DNA of 36,919 nt from Pseudonocardia sp. (GTDB lineage: Bacteria > Actinomycetota > Actinomycetes > Mycobacteriales > Pseudonocardiaceae): the NCBI GenBank assembly GCA_025465235.1, contig JAODNO010000265.1:1-36919 (forward strand), read 5' to 3'. Positions within the stretch are counted from its first letter, which is position 1. Each line of letters begins with the position of its first letter. The notes beneath the pieces were generated by a model. That model made no database searches. It saw only the letters and a program-made list of their open reading frames with translations, and had not been told where the DNA came from. Position numbers and translations under genes: made by a program. Shown piece by piece: positions 22,430 through 29,969 of the stretch.

Positions 22430-23376
22430 GCTGAAACCTCCATGATCTCGATGTCCTCCGCGACGCCGGGCACTGTGCGTCTGGCGACCACGTTCGCCGG
22501 CCGGACATAGCGGTCCAGCCACTCGACGATGCGCGGGGTCACCTCCTGCCAATACCGGTCGTATGCCGCGTAGTGGGTGGTGTGGCGCTGCATCAGCAGC
22601 GACTTCGGACCGCGGGCGGCGGCGTAGAGCCGCTCGGCGTGATCGGTCGGGGTGGTGGCGTCCCCCTCGACGCCGATCACCATCAGCGGCGTCGTCAGCC
22701 GGGCCGCAGCGTCGATCGGACGGTAGGTGAGGATCTCGTCGACGGCGTCCATCCCGACCGCCGATGGGATTCGGTCGTCCACGTCGGCCTTCACGGTCGT
22801 CGCCCGGCGCTCCGGGGTGGGCACCATGATCTCCTCGCGCGGATGGACCAGCCGGCCCTTTCCACTGGTGACCCTGACCCTGCGGTCCTCCTCCACCTCG
22901 GCCAGGAACGACAGCCAGGCGTGCTCGGGGCGCATCCGGTGCAGCCAATCGGTGCCGTCTGCCACCGGGACCTGGCTCACCGCGGCCCGCACCCGCGGGT
23001 CCGCGTCGGCCAGCAGGACGGCGTTGCCCCCGCCCGTGCCTCCGGTGCCGAACACCCCGATCGCATCGGCGTCCACGTCGTCGCGCGTGGTCAGGTACGT
23101 CACGGCGTTCACCAGGTCGCGCAGCTGGAACGACGGCGAGAGCACGTCCCGGTCGCCTTCCGAGTCGCCGAATCCCCGGTAGTCGAAAACCAGCACGCCG
23201 AACCCGGCCTCGACGAACGCCTCGTGGTAGCGGACGTAGAGCTTCGCGTCCTTCAGGCCGAGCCAGCCGGGGCCCTGGACGATGGCGCGGAGCCGTCCGG
23301 AGGCCTCGTCAGGCGTGCGCCAGAGCGCGCTGATCCGGGCGCCGTCGCTGTAGAAGTGGACGTGTTCGGTGCGCAT
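22426..23376 (-). CDS. Alpha/beta-hydrolase-fold protein with an altered nucleophile elbow
   Basis: A 316-residue alpha/beta-hydrolase of the dienelactone-hydrolase/CocE-like type: GWLGLKDAKLYVRYHEAF, VLVFDYRGFGDSEGDRDVLS, and a late IGVEGDATTPTDHAE and HTTHYAAY carrying likely acid and histidine. The nucleophile elbow, expected as G-x-Ser-x-x-G, reads GTGGTGGG at 110-117, so the serine position is Gly112. Thr111 or Thr114 might substitute, or the protein may not be a classical esterase. GAGGAG lies 12 bases before the ATG. Its start lies 124 bases inside the regulator gene upstream, in a different frame. Confidence 0.85.
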   Translation of the reverse strand: MRTEHVHFYSDGARISALWRTPDEASGRLRAIVQGPGWLGLKDAKLYVRYHEAFVEAGFGVLVFDYRGFGDSEGDRDVLSPSFQLRDLVNAVTYLTTRDDVDADAIGVFGTGGTGGGNAVLLADADPRVRAAVSQVPVADGTDWLHRMRPEHAWLSFLAEVEEDRRVRVTSGKGRLVHPREEIMVPTPERRATTVKADVDDRIPSAVGMDAVDEILTYRPIDAAARLTTPLMVIGVEGDATTPTDHAERLYAAARGPKSLLMQRHTTHYAAYDRYWQEVTPRIVEWLDRYVRPANVVARRTVPGVAEDIEIMEVSA

Positions 23377-24056
23377 GCTGCGGCGGTCTCCTCTGACTGG
23401 GTGAGCATCGCCTCGACGCCGCTGCGGACAGCACCGAGGTGGGCGGTGAGGGCGACGACGGCCCGCTCGGGGTCGCCGGTCGCCACCTCTCCGACCAGGT
23501 GGACGTGGCTGTGCCGATGCGTGCCCGGCACGCGCTGGCCGAGCAGGTACCGGCCGACCGAGGCACGCAGCTCCTCGACGATCTTGACCAGGGTCGGGTT
23601 GGACTCGGCGTCGTAGAGCTCGCGGTAGAACTCGACCCGCAGGTCGACGAACTCCGAGCCGATGGCGGAGCTGTCGAGCTGCTCGGCCATCGCGCGCAGG
23701 CGCTGCAGGCGCAGCTCGGTCATGGAGGCCATCGAGCTGCGCAGACCGTGCGGCTCCAACAGCATCCGCAGGTCGTAGATCTCGCGGACCTGCGCGACCG
23801 ACAGGCTGCGCACGACGGCGCCGCGGCGCGGCCGGAACGTCACGAGGCCCTCTGACTCGAGCTGGATGAGCGCAGAGCGCACCGGGATCCGAGAGACCCC
23901 GATGGCATCCGCGAGCGCCTCCTGGCGGAGCTGCTCGCCGGGCGCGAAGGTGCCCGAGACGATCGCCACCCTGAGCACCTCGTACACCATCTCGCTGATC
24001 GTCTTGTGGCCCATGGCGAGCTGCTTCACCAGGTCATCCAGCGATTTCGTGGCCAT
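23253..24056 (-). CDS. GntR family regulator, FCD subfamily, overlapping the hydrolase gene
   Basis: A 267-residue regulator with the winged helix at about 20-90 (YEVLRVAIVSGTFAPGEQLR, IGVSRIPVRSALIQLESEGL) and an FCD domain after it. The native domain ends around ...GAVRSGVEAMLTQSEETAAA. The last ~40 residues (Ser/Thr/Ala/Pro-rich) are translated from the start of the next gene in another frame. Either the tail is real, or a frame change has removed the old stop. First gene of the operon gntR, hydrolase, amidohydrolase, LLM, small protein, fgd; it probably controls that operon. Confidence 0.87.
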   Translation of the reverse strand: MATKSLDDLVKQLAMGHKTISEMVYEVLRVAIVSGTFAPGEQLRQEALADAIGVSRIPVRSALIQLESEGLVTFRPRRGAVVRSLSVAQVREIYDLRMLLEPHGLRSSMASMTELRLQRLRAMAEQLDSSAIGSEFVDLRVEFYRELYDAESNPTLVKIVEELRASVGRYLLGQRVPGTHRHSHVHLVGEVATGDPERAVVALTAHLGAVRSGVEAMLTQSEETAAACAPNTSTSTATAPGSARSGARLTRPPDGSAPSSRAPAGSA

Positions 24057-24109
24057 CAGGGGTTCCCTTCGCCCTCGAGGAACCGGATGAGCTCGGCGAT
24101 GCTGCTCCG

Positions 24110-24350
24110 AACACTCGTTCCCCTCAGCTGAGCCTTCTCGAGCGTGATCCGAGCAGCAGGAGCCGCTCCTTCTCGCCGCCGGAGAACTGGTTGGCCGGCG
24201 TTCACCGAGGTTGCCGGGCTCGACGGCCTCCAGCGCGGCCGCAGATCCGGGTCTCGGTGTCGCCGATCGTGATCTCGCCGCCGTCGGGGCGTTCGAGGCC
24301 CGCCACCGAGCGCAGGGTGGTCGTTTTCTGCTCGATCACAATCACGACTG
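24110..24350 (-). pseudogene. ABC transporter ATPase remnant
   Basis: The region between two regulator/enzyme genes (24057-24385) has no intact gene, but the minus strand keeps pieces of an importer ATPase. One is KTTTLRSVAGLERPDGGEIT, starting in the Walker A lysine and matching the spermidine/iron-type ATPase at 33718. In another frame, 100 bases on, is NQFSGGEKERLLLL, an eroded signature motif. The sequence between and around is deleted. It is a relic of an ABC cassette that once stood here, adjacent to the catabolic operon. Confidence 0.7.
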
Positions 24351-24385
24351 CGCCCGCCTCCCGCCGTGCGCCGCCCCGGTGCCCG

Positions 24386-24913
24386 TCAGTCCTGGTTCTC
24401 GGGGAAGCGCTCGATCTGGTGCAGGCCGATGGCCTTGACCATGAACGTGTCCTGGATGGCGAGGTAGCGACAGGTCTCGGTCTCGCTGTCGTTGAAGTGC
24501 TGGTGCCACATCCAGACCGGGAAGCTGAACATGTCGTCCTCCTGCCAGTCGATGCGCTCGGAGTTGACGCCGTCCCAGCTGACGATCGTGTGGCCGTGCC
24601 CCTTGACGATGTAGATGACGGCCTCGGTGGTGTGCCGGTGGTTCACCGACGCACCACCGGGGGGCAGCTCACTCAGGTGAGGCTGCAGCCGGATGTCGCC
24701 GCCCAGGCGGTAGAACCGTGCCTTGGTGTTGCGGTAGCGCCGCGGGGTCAGCTCCGTCGTCTTCAGGCCACGGACGATGACAGCCTCGGTGGGCGGGTTC
24801 TTCTTGTTCCACTCCTCGCGCTGACCCATCTCGCTGTTGTGCGTCTGACTCAGCGGCTGGTTACGGGCCTCGAGGACGGGCTGGTGGTCGGTGTCGACAG
24901 TGCCGTGTGTCAT
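24386..24913 (-). CDS. Cupin-domain protein
   Basis: A 175-residue single-domain cupin. Motif 1 is GGASVNHRHTTEAVIYIVKG (about 89-108), with two histidines and a glutamate for metal binding; motif 2 holds FPVWMWHQHFN. It resembles one half of gentisate-type dioxygenases, but the small size leaves enzyme, isomerase or sensor possible. The ATG at 24913 follows AGGGAG; an upstream in-frame ATG at 24967 would run through the promoter. It has its own promoter with an operator-like TGGATCCA, shared with the coxG operon, so it is likely part of the same pathway. Confidence 0.8.
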   Translation of the reverse strand: MTHGTVDTDHQPVLEARNQPLSQTHNSEMGQREEWNKKNPPTEAVIVRGLKTTELTPRRYRNTKARFYRLGGDIRLQPHLSELPPGGASVNHRHTTEAVIYIVKGHGHTIVSWDGVNSERIDWQEDDMFSFPVWMWHQHFNDSETETCRYLAIQDTFMVKAIGLHQIERFPENQD

Positions 24914-24937
24914 GTCACTCCCTGAGTCGGTGGCTAC

Positions 24938-24967
24938 ATGATTCTGGATCCAATTGGTTCTTGCCAA
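24938..24967 (-). promoter_or_regulatory. Cupin promoter with embedded TGGATCCA operator
   Basis: On the minus strand a -35-like TTGGCA (24962-24967) and a -10-like AATCAT (24938-24943) are 18 bases apart. Between them lies the palindrome TGGATCCA (24945-24952). The same core lies over the -10 region of the coxG operon, 5 kb away. The GntR regulator encoded between the two is the natural candidate binder. Confidence 0.55.
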
Positions 24968-25014
24968 GTGTTTCGCGGCAAGTTTTTTATGTTCGTTGCA
25001 GAACGCGCGTGGGC

Positions 25015-25030
25015 GGCGCCGCGCGGCGCC
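25015..25030 (-). terminator. Possible hairpin terminator after gntR
   Basis: GGCGCC-GCGC-GGCGCC, a perfect inverted repeat 10 bases past the stop of the GntR gene. No U tract. It would separate the molybdenum hydroxylase operon from the cupin gene. Confidence 0.45.
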
Positions 25031-25040
25031 GACCCCGCGC

Positions 25041-25739
25041 TCAGTCGGTCTCGACCAACTGCTGCATCTGGGCGCCTACCTCGCGGAGGTGCTCCACGAG
25101 CCACCGGCTCGCACCTTCCACGTCACGCGTGCGCAGAAACGGCGCGAGGCCCCCGTGCGTGGAGTGTTCGTCGACGTGCTGAATCATCAGGTAGCGGCTC
25201 ACCGACGCCCGCAGCTGGGCTGCCGTCTGAGCCGCCCGCGGCCTTCCTGCGAACCCGTACAGGGTGGCGTAGTACTGCCTGCGCAGCTCGTAGCGCTCCG
25301 ATGGGTCGTCGGTCGATGCGATCCGCGCGGTCAGGCTGTCGACAGCCTCGATGCCTTCGTCGGTGATGGCCTCGATGGCGTGCTCGAGCAGGTAGGGCTC
25401 GAGCAGGCAGCGCATGTCGTAGATCTCGGCGATCTCGGCCGGGGACAGCGTAGTGACCACCGCGCCCCGGTGCGGAACGATGCTCAGCAGACCCTCGGCC
25501 TCGAGCTGGCGCAGGCTGGCCCGCACCGGCATTCGGCTGACCCCGAGCGCCTCAGCGATGTTGTCCTGGTTGAGCCGTTCACCCGGGCGGTAGACGCCGC
25601 GCAGGATCGCCTCGCGGATGAAGACGCGGGTCATGTCCTCGATGGTCTGGAACGTGCTGCGGACCGACTGCGCGATGTCTTCCAGCCGGCGTTCCCGCTC
25701 TGCGGGAGCCGGCTGCGGCGCGTCCTTTGCCACTGTCAC
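25041..25739 (-). CDS. GntR family regulator, FCD subfamily
   Basis: A 232-residue regulator. The DNA-binding domain includes VFIREAILRGVYRPGERLNQ and IAEALGVSRMPVRASLRQLE; the FCD effector domain follows. The start is GTG at 25739, overlapping the stop of the molybdenum subunit (GTGA), so it is the last gene of that operon. The open frame runs further upstream, but only through the previous gene. By position it likely controls the coxG-FAD-2Fe2S-Mo operon and the cupin, both of which have TGGATCCA at their promoters. Confidence 0.88.
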   Translation of the reverse strand: MTVAKDAPQPAPAERERRLEDIAQSVRSTFQTIEDMTRVFIREAILRGVYRPGERLNQDNIAEALGVSRMPVRASLRQLEAEGLLSIVPHRGAVVTTLSPAEIAEIYDMRCLLEPYLLEHAIEAITDEGIEAVDSLTARIASTDDPSERYELRRQYYATLYGFAGRPRAAQTAAQLRASVSRYLMIQHVDEHSTHGGLAPFLRTRDVEGASRWLVEHLREVGAQMQQLVETD

Positions 25740-28084
25740 GTTTGTGTCCCATCGGAGATTGCGTCGGCCGTCGAGCCATCGTAATCGGGGGCCGTGTGCG
25801 CCGGCTGGCTCGGCGCGACCTCGCAGGATAGTCGCCACACCCGTTCGGGTGTGAGCGGCAGTCGATCGGGCCACCGGCCCACTGCCCTGGCCACCGCGGC
25901 AAGGGTTGCCGCACCGATCGGGTTCAGCGCTCCCTCCCCCGATCCCTTGGCACCGTAGGGCCCGATGCCATCGCCGCGCTCGGCGAGCATCAGGTCGATC
26001 CGGCGTGGGACGTCGGACATCCTCGGCACCCGGTAGTCCACGACGTTGGCGTTCGCCAGCTGCGCCCCGTCGTAGACCAGCTCCTCGAACAGCGCCGCGC
26101 CGAGCCCCTGGGTCGCGGCCCCGAGGTCCTGCGCCTCGACGGCCGCGGGGTTGATCGCGAATCCGACGTCGGCGACCGTGACCAGCTGCTCGACGTCGAC
26201 GACACCCGTCTCGACGTCCACCCGCACCTCGACACCGGAAACGCCGACCTCCCAGAACGGCGGCATCTTCTGGGTGACGCCGTCCCTGCGGACCAGCCCG
26301 ACGCCCGTGACCTCGCCGGCGTTCGAACCGAACCAGCCGCGCACGATGTCGGCGAAGCCGAGCTCCTTGCCCTCGTCGGTGCGCACTCCACCGGCCACAT
26401 CGGTGATCGCTTCGATGGGCGTCCCCAACAGCTCCGCTGCCATCTCGCGCAGCTTCGCGCGTGCGTCGGCGCAGGCCCGCTGGATCGCGAGGCCGACGAG
26501 CACGGTCGTCCGGCTGGCCCCGGTGGTGCGCTCGTAGGGCGTCGTCCCGGTGTCGGACTGCAGCACCGTCACCCGGCTGTGCTCGACACCCAGCTCCTCG
26601 GCGACGATCTGCCCGAGCACCGACCGGCTCCCCTGTCCCATTTCGGTCGAGCCGCTCAGCGCAGTCACAGAGCCGTCGACGTGCACCCGGACCTGCGCTG
26701 TCGAGACCGGGAAGGCTCCGGCGTCCGACACGGACATTCCGAAGCCGATGCCGGTGTGCGGATCCTCGGAGCGTGCGCCCCGCAGTGAGTCGACCAGCAT
26801 TTCCAGGTCCGCAGCGAGATCGGCGTCGAGGCCGCGCTTACCGGGCAGCAGCTCCTCGCCTGGGCCCACGACGTTCCGCAGCCGGATCTCCTTCGGGTCC
26901 ATCCCGATCCGCTCGGCGATCTGGTCGAGGTTGGTCTCCCCCGCGAGGTTGCCCTGCGGGGCGCCGAACCCGCGGTAGGACGACGCGGGCGAGGTGTTGG
27001 TGTAGACCGACCGGCCACGCACCCGCAGATTCGGCACCCTGTACGGCCCGAAGCAGCGGTTCACGGCCTTGGCGAGCACGAGTGGGCTGTTGTCGGCGTA
27101 CGCCCCGGAGTCCATGACCATGTCGGCGACCCTGGCGAGGATCCGCCCGGAGGAGTCGACGCCCGTTGTCATCGTGACCTCGGCGGAGTCGACGCGGGTG
27201 GTGTAGATCGACTCCTCGACGTCGAGTACCAGCTTCACCGGCCGACCTACCGCCCACGACGCTATGGCGGCCAGCGGTTCGACCTTCGTGTAGGACTTCG
27301 ACCCGTATCCCCCGCCGACGAAGGGCGAGGTGACGCGCACCTTCGACAGCGGCAACCCGAAGACCCGGGCGAGGTCGTCGCGGACCATGAACGGGTGCTG
27401 TGCGGTGGAGATGACGTGCAGGTCCCCCGTGTAGGAGGCAACCGCGTTGTAGGGCTCCATCGCGTAGGCGTAGAGCATGGGGAACGTGACAGAAGTGGTG
27501 TGCACCGTCGCGGCGCCGGCCAAGGCCGCGTCCGGGTCGCCCCATTCGAGCACGACCTCGTGGGCGAGGTTGCTGCTGGCGCGCTCCTGCTCGGCGCCCG
27601 TGAGCACGCGGAACGACTCGTCCGCCGTCCCGCCGTAGGTGTGCTCGTGTACCAGCGGCGCGTGGGGCGCGAGAGCCGCGGCAACGTCGAGCACGTCGGG
27701 CAGGTCGGCGTAGGTGACCCGGACCAGCTCCAGGGCGTCCGCCGCCGCCCACGCCGACTGGGCGACCACGATCGCGACCGGCTCGCCGTAGTAACGGACC
27801 TTCTCTTCGGCCAGGATGCTGTGATCCGGGACGATGTGACCGAACCGCGGGAAGAGCCCACCGAGGTCTGCGGCCGTGATGACGCCGACCACGCCCGGCG
27901 CGTCCAGCGCGGCCGTTCGGTCGATGCTGACGATCCGGGCGTGCGCGCGGTCGGAGCGGAGGATCTTCGCGTGCGCCATGCCCGGCATGCCGATGTCCAC
28001 TGTGTACTGCGCGGCTCCGGTGAGCTTCGCCATGAAGTCGGGGCGTTGGACCGAACGGCCCGCGGTCTCCCTCGTGCCGCTCAC
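25736..28084 (-). CDS. Molybdenum hydroxylase, large molybdopterin-binding subunit (CoxL-like, not CO dehydrogenase)
   Basis: The 782-residue molybdenum subunit of a xanthine-dehydrogenase-family hydroxylase. Cofactor loops include FVGGGYGSKSYTKVEP (256-270) and SSYRGFGAPQ (368-377). The catalytic glutamate is E717 in AKGSGEGALNP. True CO dehydrogenases carry AYxCSFR at the active site; here it is ASSYRGFG, so CO oxidation is unlikely despite the coxG neighbour. The likely reaction is hydroxylation of an N-heterocycle or similar. It starts at GTG 28084, which overlaps the preceding stop (GTGA). It runs FAD, 2Fe-2S, Mo, GntR in one transcript. Confidence 0.9.
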   Translation of the reverse strand: MSGTRETAGRSVQRPDFMAKLTGAAQYTVDIGMPGMAHAKILRSDRAHARIVSIDRTAALDAPGVVGVITAADLGGLFPRFGHIVPDHSILAEEKVRYYGEPVAIVVAQSAWAAADALELVRVTYADLPDVLDVAAALAPHAPLVHEHTYGGTADESFRVLTGAEQERASSNLAHEVVLEWGDPDAALAGAATVHTTSVTFPMLYAYAMEPYNAVASYTGDLHVISTAQHPFMVRDDLARVFGLPLSKVRVTSPFVGGGYGSKSYTKVEPLAAIASWAVGRPVKLVLDVEESIYTTRVDSAEVTMTTGVDSSGRILARVADMVMDSGAYADNSPLVLAKAVNRCFGPYRVPNLRVRGRSVYTNTSPASSYRGFGAPQGNLAGETNLDQIAERIGMDPKEIRLRNVVGPGEELLPGKRGLDADLAADLEMLVDSLRGARSEDPHTGIGFGMSVSDAGAFPVSTAQVRVHVDGSVTALSGSTEMGQGSRSVLGQIVAEELGVEHSRVTVLQSDTGTTPYERTTGASRTTVLVGLAIQRACADARAKLREMAAELLGTPIEAITDVAGGVRTDEGKELGFADIVRGWFGSNAGEVTGVGLVRRDGVTQKMPPFWEVGVSGVEVRVDVETGVVDVEQLVTVADVGFAINPAAVEAQDLGAATQGLGAALFEELVYDGAQLANANVVDYRVPRMSDVPRRIDLMLAERGDGIGPYGAKGSGEGALNPIGAATLAAVARAVGRWPDRLPLTPERVWRLSCEVAPSQPAHTAPDYDGSTADAISDGTQT

Positions 28085-28629
28085 GACGGCTCTCCGCCGG
28101 CCTCGCCGGCCTTCCGCGCCGCCGCCCTGCGCACCGCTGCCACGATCGGCTGGTACCCCGTGCACCTGCAGAAGTTGCCGTCCAGGTACTCCCGGATGGT
28201 CTCCTCGGTCGGGTCCGGGTCCCGTTCCAGCAATGCGGTGGCCATCATCAGGAACCCCGGCGTGCAGAACCCGCACTGCAGCGCGAACTCCTCGGCAAAG
28301 CTGCGCTGCAGCCCGTTGAGCGCGCCCTCACGGGCCAGGCCTTCCACGGTGCGCACGGCCCGCCCGTCCACGTCGGCAGCCAGGTAGGTGCAGGAGCTGA
28401 CGGGCTGGTCGTCGACCAGCACGGTGCACACCCCGCACACCTGCAGCCCGCAGCTCACCTTCGTCCCGGTCAACTCCAGGTCCTCGCGCAGGAACTCCAC
28501 GAGCGTCATCCGCGGGTCGAGGGCCCGCTCCACGCGCACCCCGTTGACTGTGGTCTGGATGGTGCAGGCTCGCTCCCCTGCCGCCGGGAACGATGCCACC
28601 CCGTCGGCGGCGGTGTCCGTGCTGGTCAT
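28081..28629 (-). CDS. Molybdenum hydroxylase, 2Fe-2S subunit
   Basis: A 182-residue iron-sulfur subunit. The ferredoxin-like cluster is held by C60, C65, C68 and C80 (SCGLQVCGVCTVL); the helical cluster by C119, C122, C154 and C156 (QCGFCTPGFLM, NFCRCTGYQPI). The ~22-residue N-terminal extension is not a signal peptide. It starts at an ATG that overlaps the stop of the FAD subunit (ATGA). It transfers electrons from the molybdenum centre to FAD. Confidence 0.92.
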   Translation of the reverse strand: MTSTDTAADGVASFPAAGERACTIQTTVNGVRVERALDPRMTLVEFLREDLELTGTKVSCGLQVCGVCTVLVDDQPVSSCTYLAADVDGRAVRTVEGLAREGALNGLQRSFAEEFALQCGFCTPGFLMMATALLERDPDPTEETIREYLDGNFCRCTGYQPIVAAVRRAAARKAGEAGGEPS

Positions 28630-29438
28630 TGCTTCTTCCCCGTCTCGAGCTCGGCCATCGCCCGGCGGATCATGACCGCGACGAGATGGCGCTTGTAGTC
28701 CTCGGCTCCGGTGAGGTCCGGGACGGGTTCCACCGCCGCGGAGACTGCGTCCGGGTCGACCTCATGTATGCCGTCGTAGTCGAGCACCAGTGGCTGCTCC
28801 CCGACCGAGCCGATCACGAGCCGGCACCGGCCGTCGGCGTCCACACGGATCGCCACTCCCACGCTCGGCCGCTCGGTGATCCTCAGGTTGACGTAGTGGG
28901 CGCGAACCGGCCGGACGGGCACCCGCACCTCCACCATGAGCTCGTCGGGCTCCCGCACGGTCCAGTACATCCCCAGGATGAACTCGGCGACCGGGACCCG
29001 GCGGCTCCCGCCCGGCCCGATCAGCACGACCGACGCGTCGAGTGCCGCGAGAGCCGGGACGAGGTCGGAGCGCGGCTCGGCGAAGCACAGGTTGCCCCCG
29101 ACCGTGCCCTGCGCGCGGACCCGGGCGTTGCCGACGCCTGCGGCGACCCTGGCCAGCATGGGAAACGAGTCGCGCACCACCGCATCCCGCGCAAGCTCGT
29201 CGTGTGTGGTGGTGGCGCCGATCCGGAGCTCCGTCCCTTCCGCGCCCCCGTCGAGCAGCGCGATCCTGCGCAGCTCGGGGACCGCTTTCAGGTCGACCAG
29301 TGCACGTGGCCGCTGCAACCCGGCCCGCATGGCGAGCAGCAGTTCGGTTCCGCCCGAGTACGGGACGTCATCGTCGGAGATGGCTGACAGCGCCTCGGAA
29401 AGCGACCGCGGCCGGATGAGTGCGAAGGCGGGGAGCAT
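28626..29438 (-). CDS. Molybdenum hydroxylase, FAD-binding subunit
   Basis: A 270-residue CoxM-type flavoprotein: VPYSGGTELLLAMRAGL and GTVGGNLCFAEPRSDLVPAL are the FAD-binding loops. Unlike the FAD subunit at 9507, it has no four-cysteine insertion, so the two enzymes belong to different branches. The start ATG at 29438 shares one base with the preceding TGA (TGATG). Confidence 0.9.
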   Translation of the reverse strand: MLPAFALIRPRSLSEALSAISDDDVPYSGGTELLLAMRAGLQRPRALVDLKAVPELRRIALLDGGAEGTELRIGATTTHDELARDAVVRDSFPMLARVAAGVGNARVRAQGTVGGNLCFAEPRSDLVPALAALDASVVLIGPGGSRRVPVAEFILGMYWTVREPDELMVEVRVPVRPVRAHYVNLRITERPSVGVAIRVDADGRCRLVIGSVGEQPLVLDYDGIHEVDPDAVSAAVEPVPDLTGAEDYKRHLVAVMIRRAMAELETGKKQ

Positions 29439-29914
29439 CAGGCTGCACCGAGGCTGGCGCCTGCGTTGACGAAGAACTCGTCGAGGATCCGGTTGGCCTT
29501 CTTGTGGATCGTCGGGCCGCCCATCCCGGCCACCCGCCCGGCCACCTCGTACTCACCCACGATCCGCACCCGCGCCCCGCCGCCCTCGGAGGCCGGGATC
29601 ACGTCGAGGTCGGCGTTCACCGAGATCCGCGAGCCGACCTGGCGGTCCTCCCCCTCGGCCCGGACATGCAGGTGCTCACCCTCCCGGACGTCGCTGAGCA
29701 CGATGTCCAGGTCGGCCCGCAGCCGGAACGGCCCGAGCCGGTCCTGCAGGACCGCCCGATAGGACTGGAGCGGGGAGATCTCGCTCGCGTCCTCGAGCAC
29801 GCTCACCCAGCTCACCAGCTGGGGAACGTCGGTGATCGTCCGCCAGCATTCCTGCGGGTCGGACCGGACCACGAGCTCCCGCTCGAAGACACTGCGCGGC
29901 AATGACGTCTCCAT
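29438..29914 (-). CDS. CoxG-like SRPBCC-domain protein
   Basis: A 158-residue START/SRPBCC-fold protein of the CoxG type: VFERELVVRSDPQECWRTIT, a beta-rich middle, and a conserved end MGGPTIHKKANRILDEFFVN. CoxG-like proteins accompany molybdenum hydroxylases and anchor or help assemble them. First gene of the operon coxG-like, FAD, 2Fe-2S, Mo, GntR. The ATG at 29914 lies 45 bases past the stop of an MFS gene, in a region with its own promoter and operator. Confidence 0.87.
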   Translation of the reverse strand: METSLPRSVFERELVVRSDPQECWRTITDVPQLVSWVSVLEDASEISPLQSYRAVLQDRLGPFRLRADLDIVLSDVREGEHLHVRAEGEDRQVGSRISVNADLDVIPASEGGGARVRIVGEYEVAGRVAGMGGPTIHKKANRILDEFFVNAGASLGAA

Positions 29915-29932
29915 CCATGAAGGGCGCGGCTA

Positions 29933-29969
29933 ATGGATCCATGATACGGGGCAGCCTACTTATTTGTCG
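29933..29969 (-). promoter_or_regulatory. coxG operon promoter with overlapping operator
   Basis: On the minus strand a -10-like TATCAT (29941-29946) follows a weak -35-like GCGACA by 18 bases. The perfect 10-base palindrome ATGGATCCAT (29933-29942) overlaps the -10 box. A bound GntR dimer would block RNA polymerase. The TGGATCCA core recurs at the cupin promoter (24945-24952). Confidence 0.55.

Noticed and set aside
25736-29914. Carbon monoxide dehydrogenase operon
   Set aside because: The large subunit lacks the AYxCSFR active-site motif.
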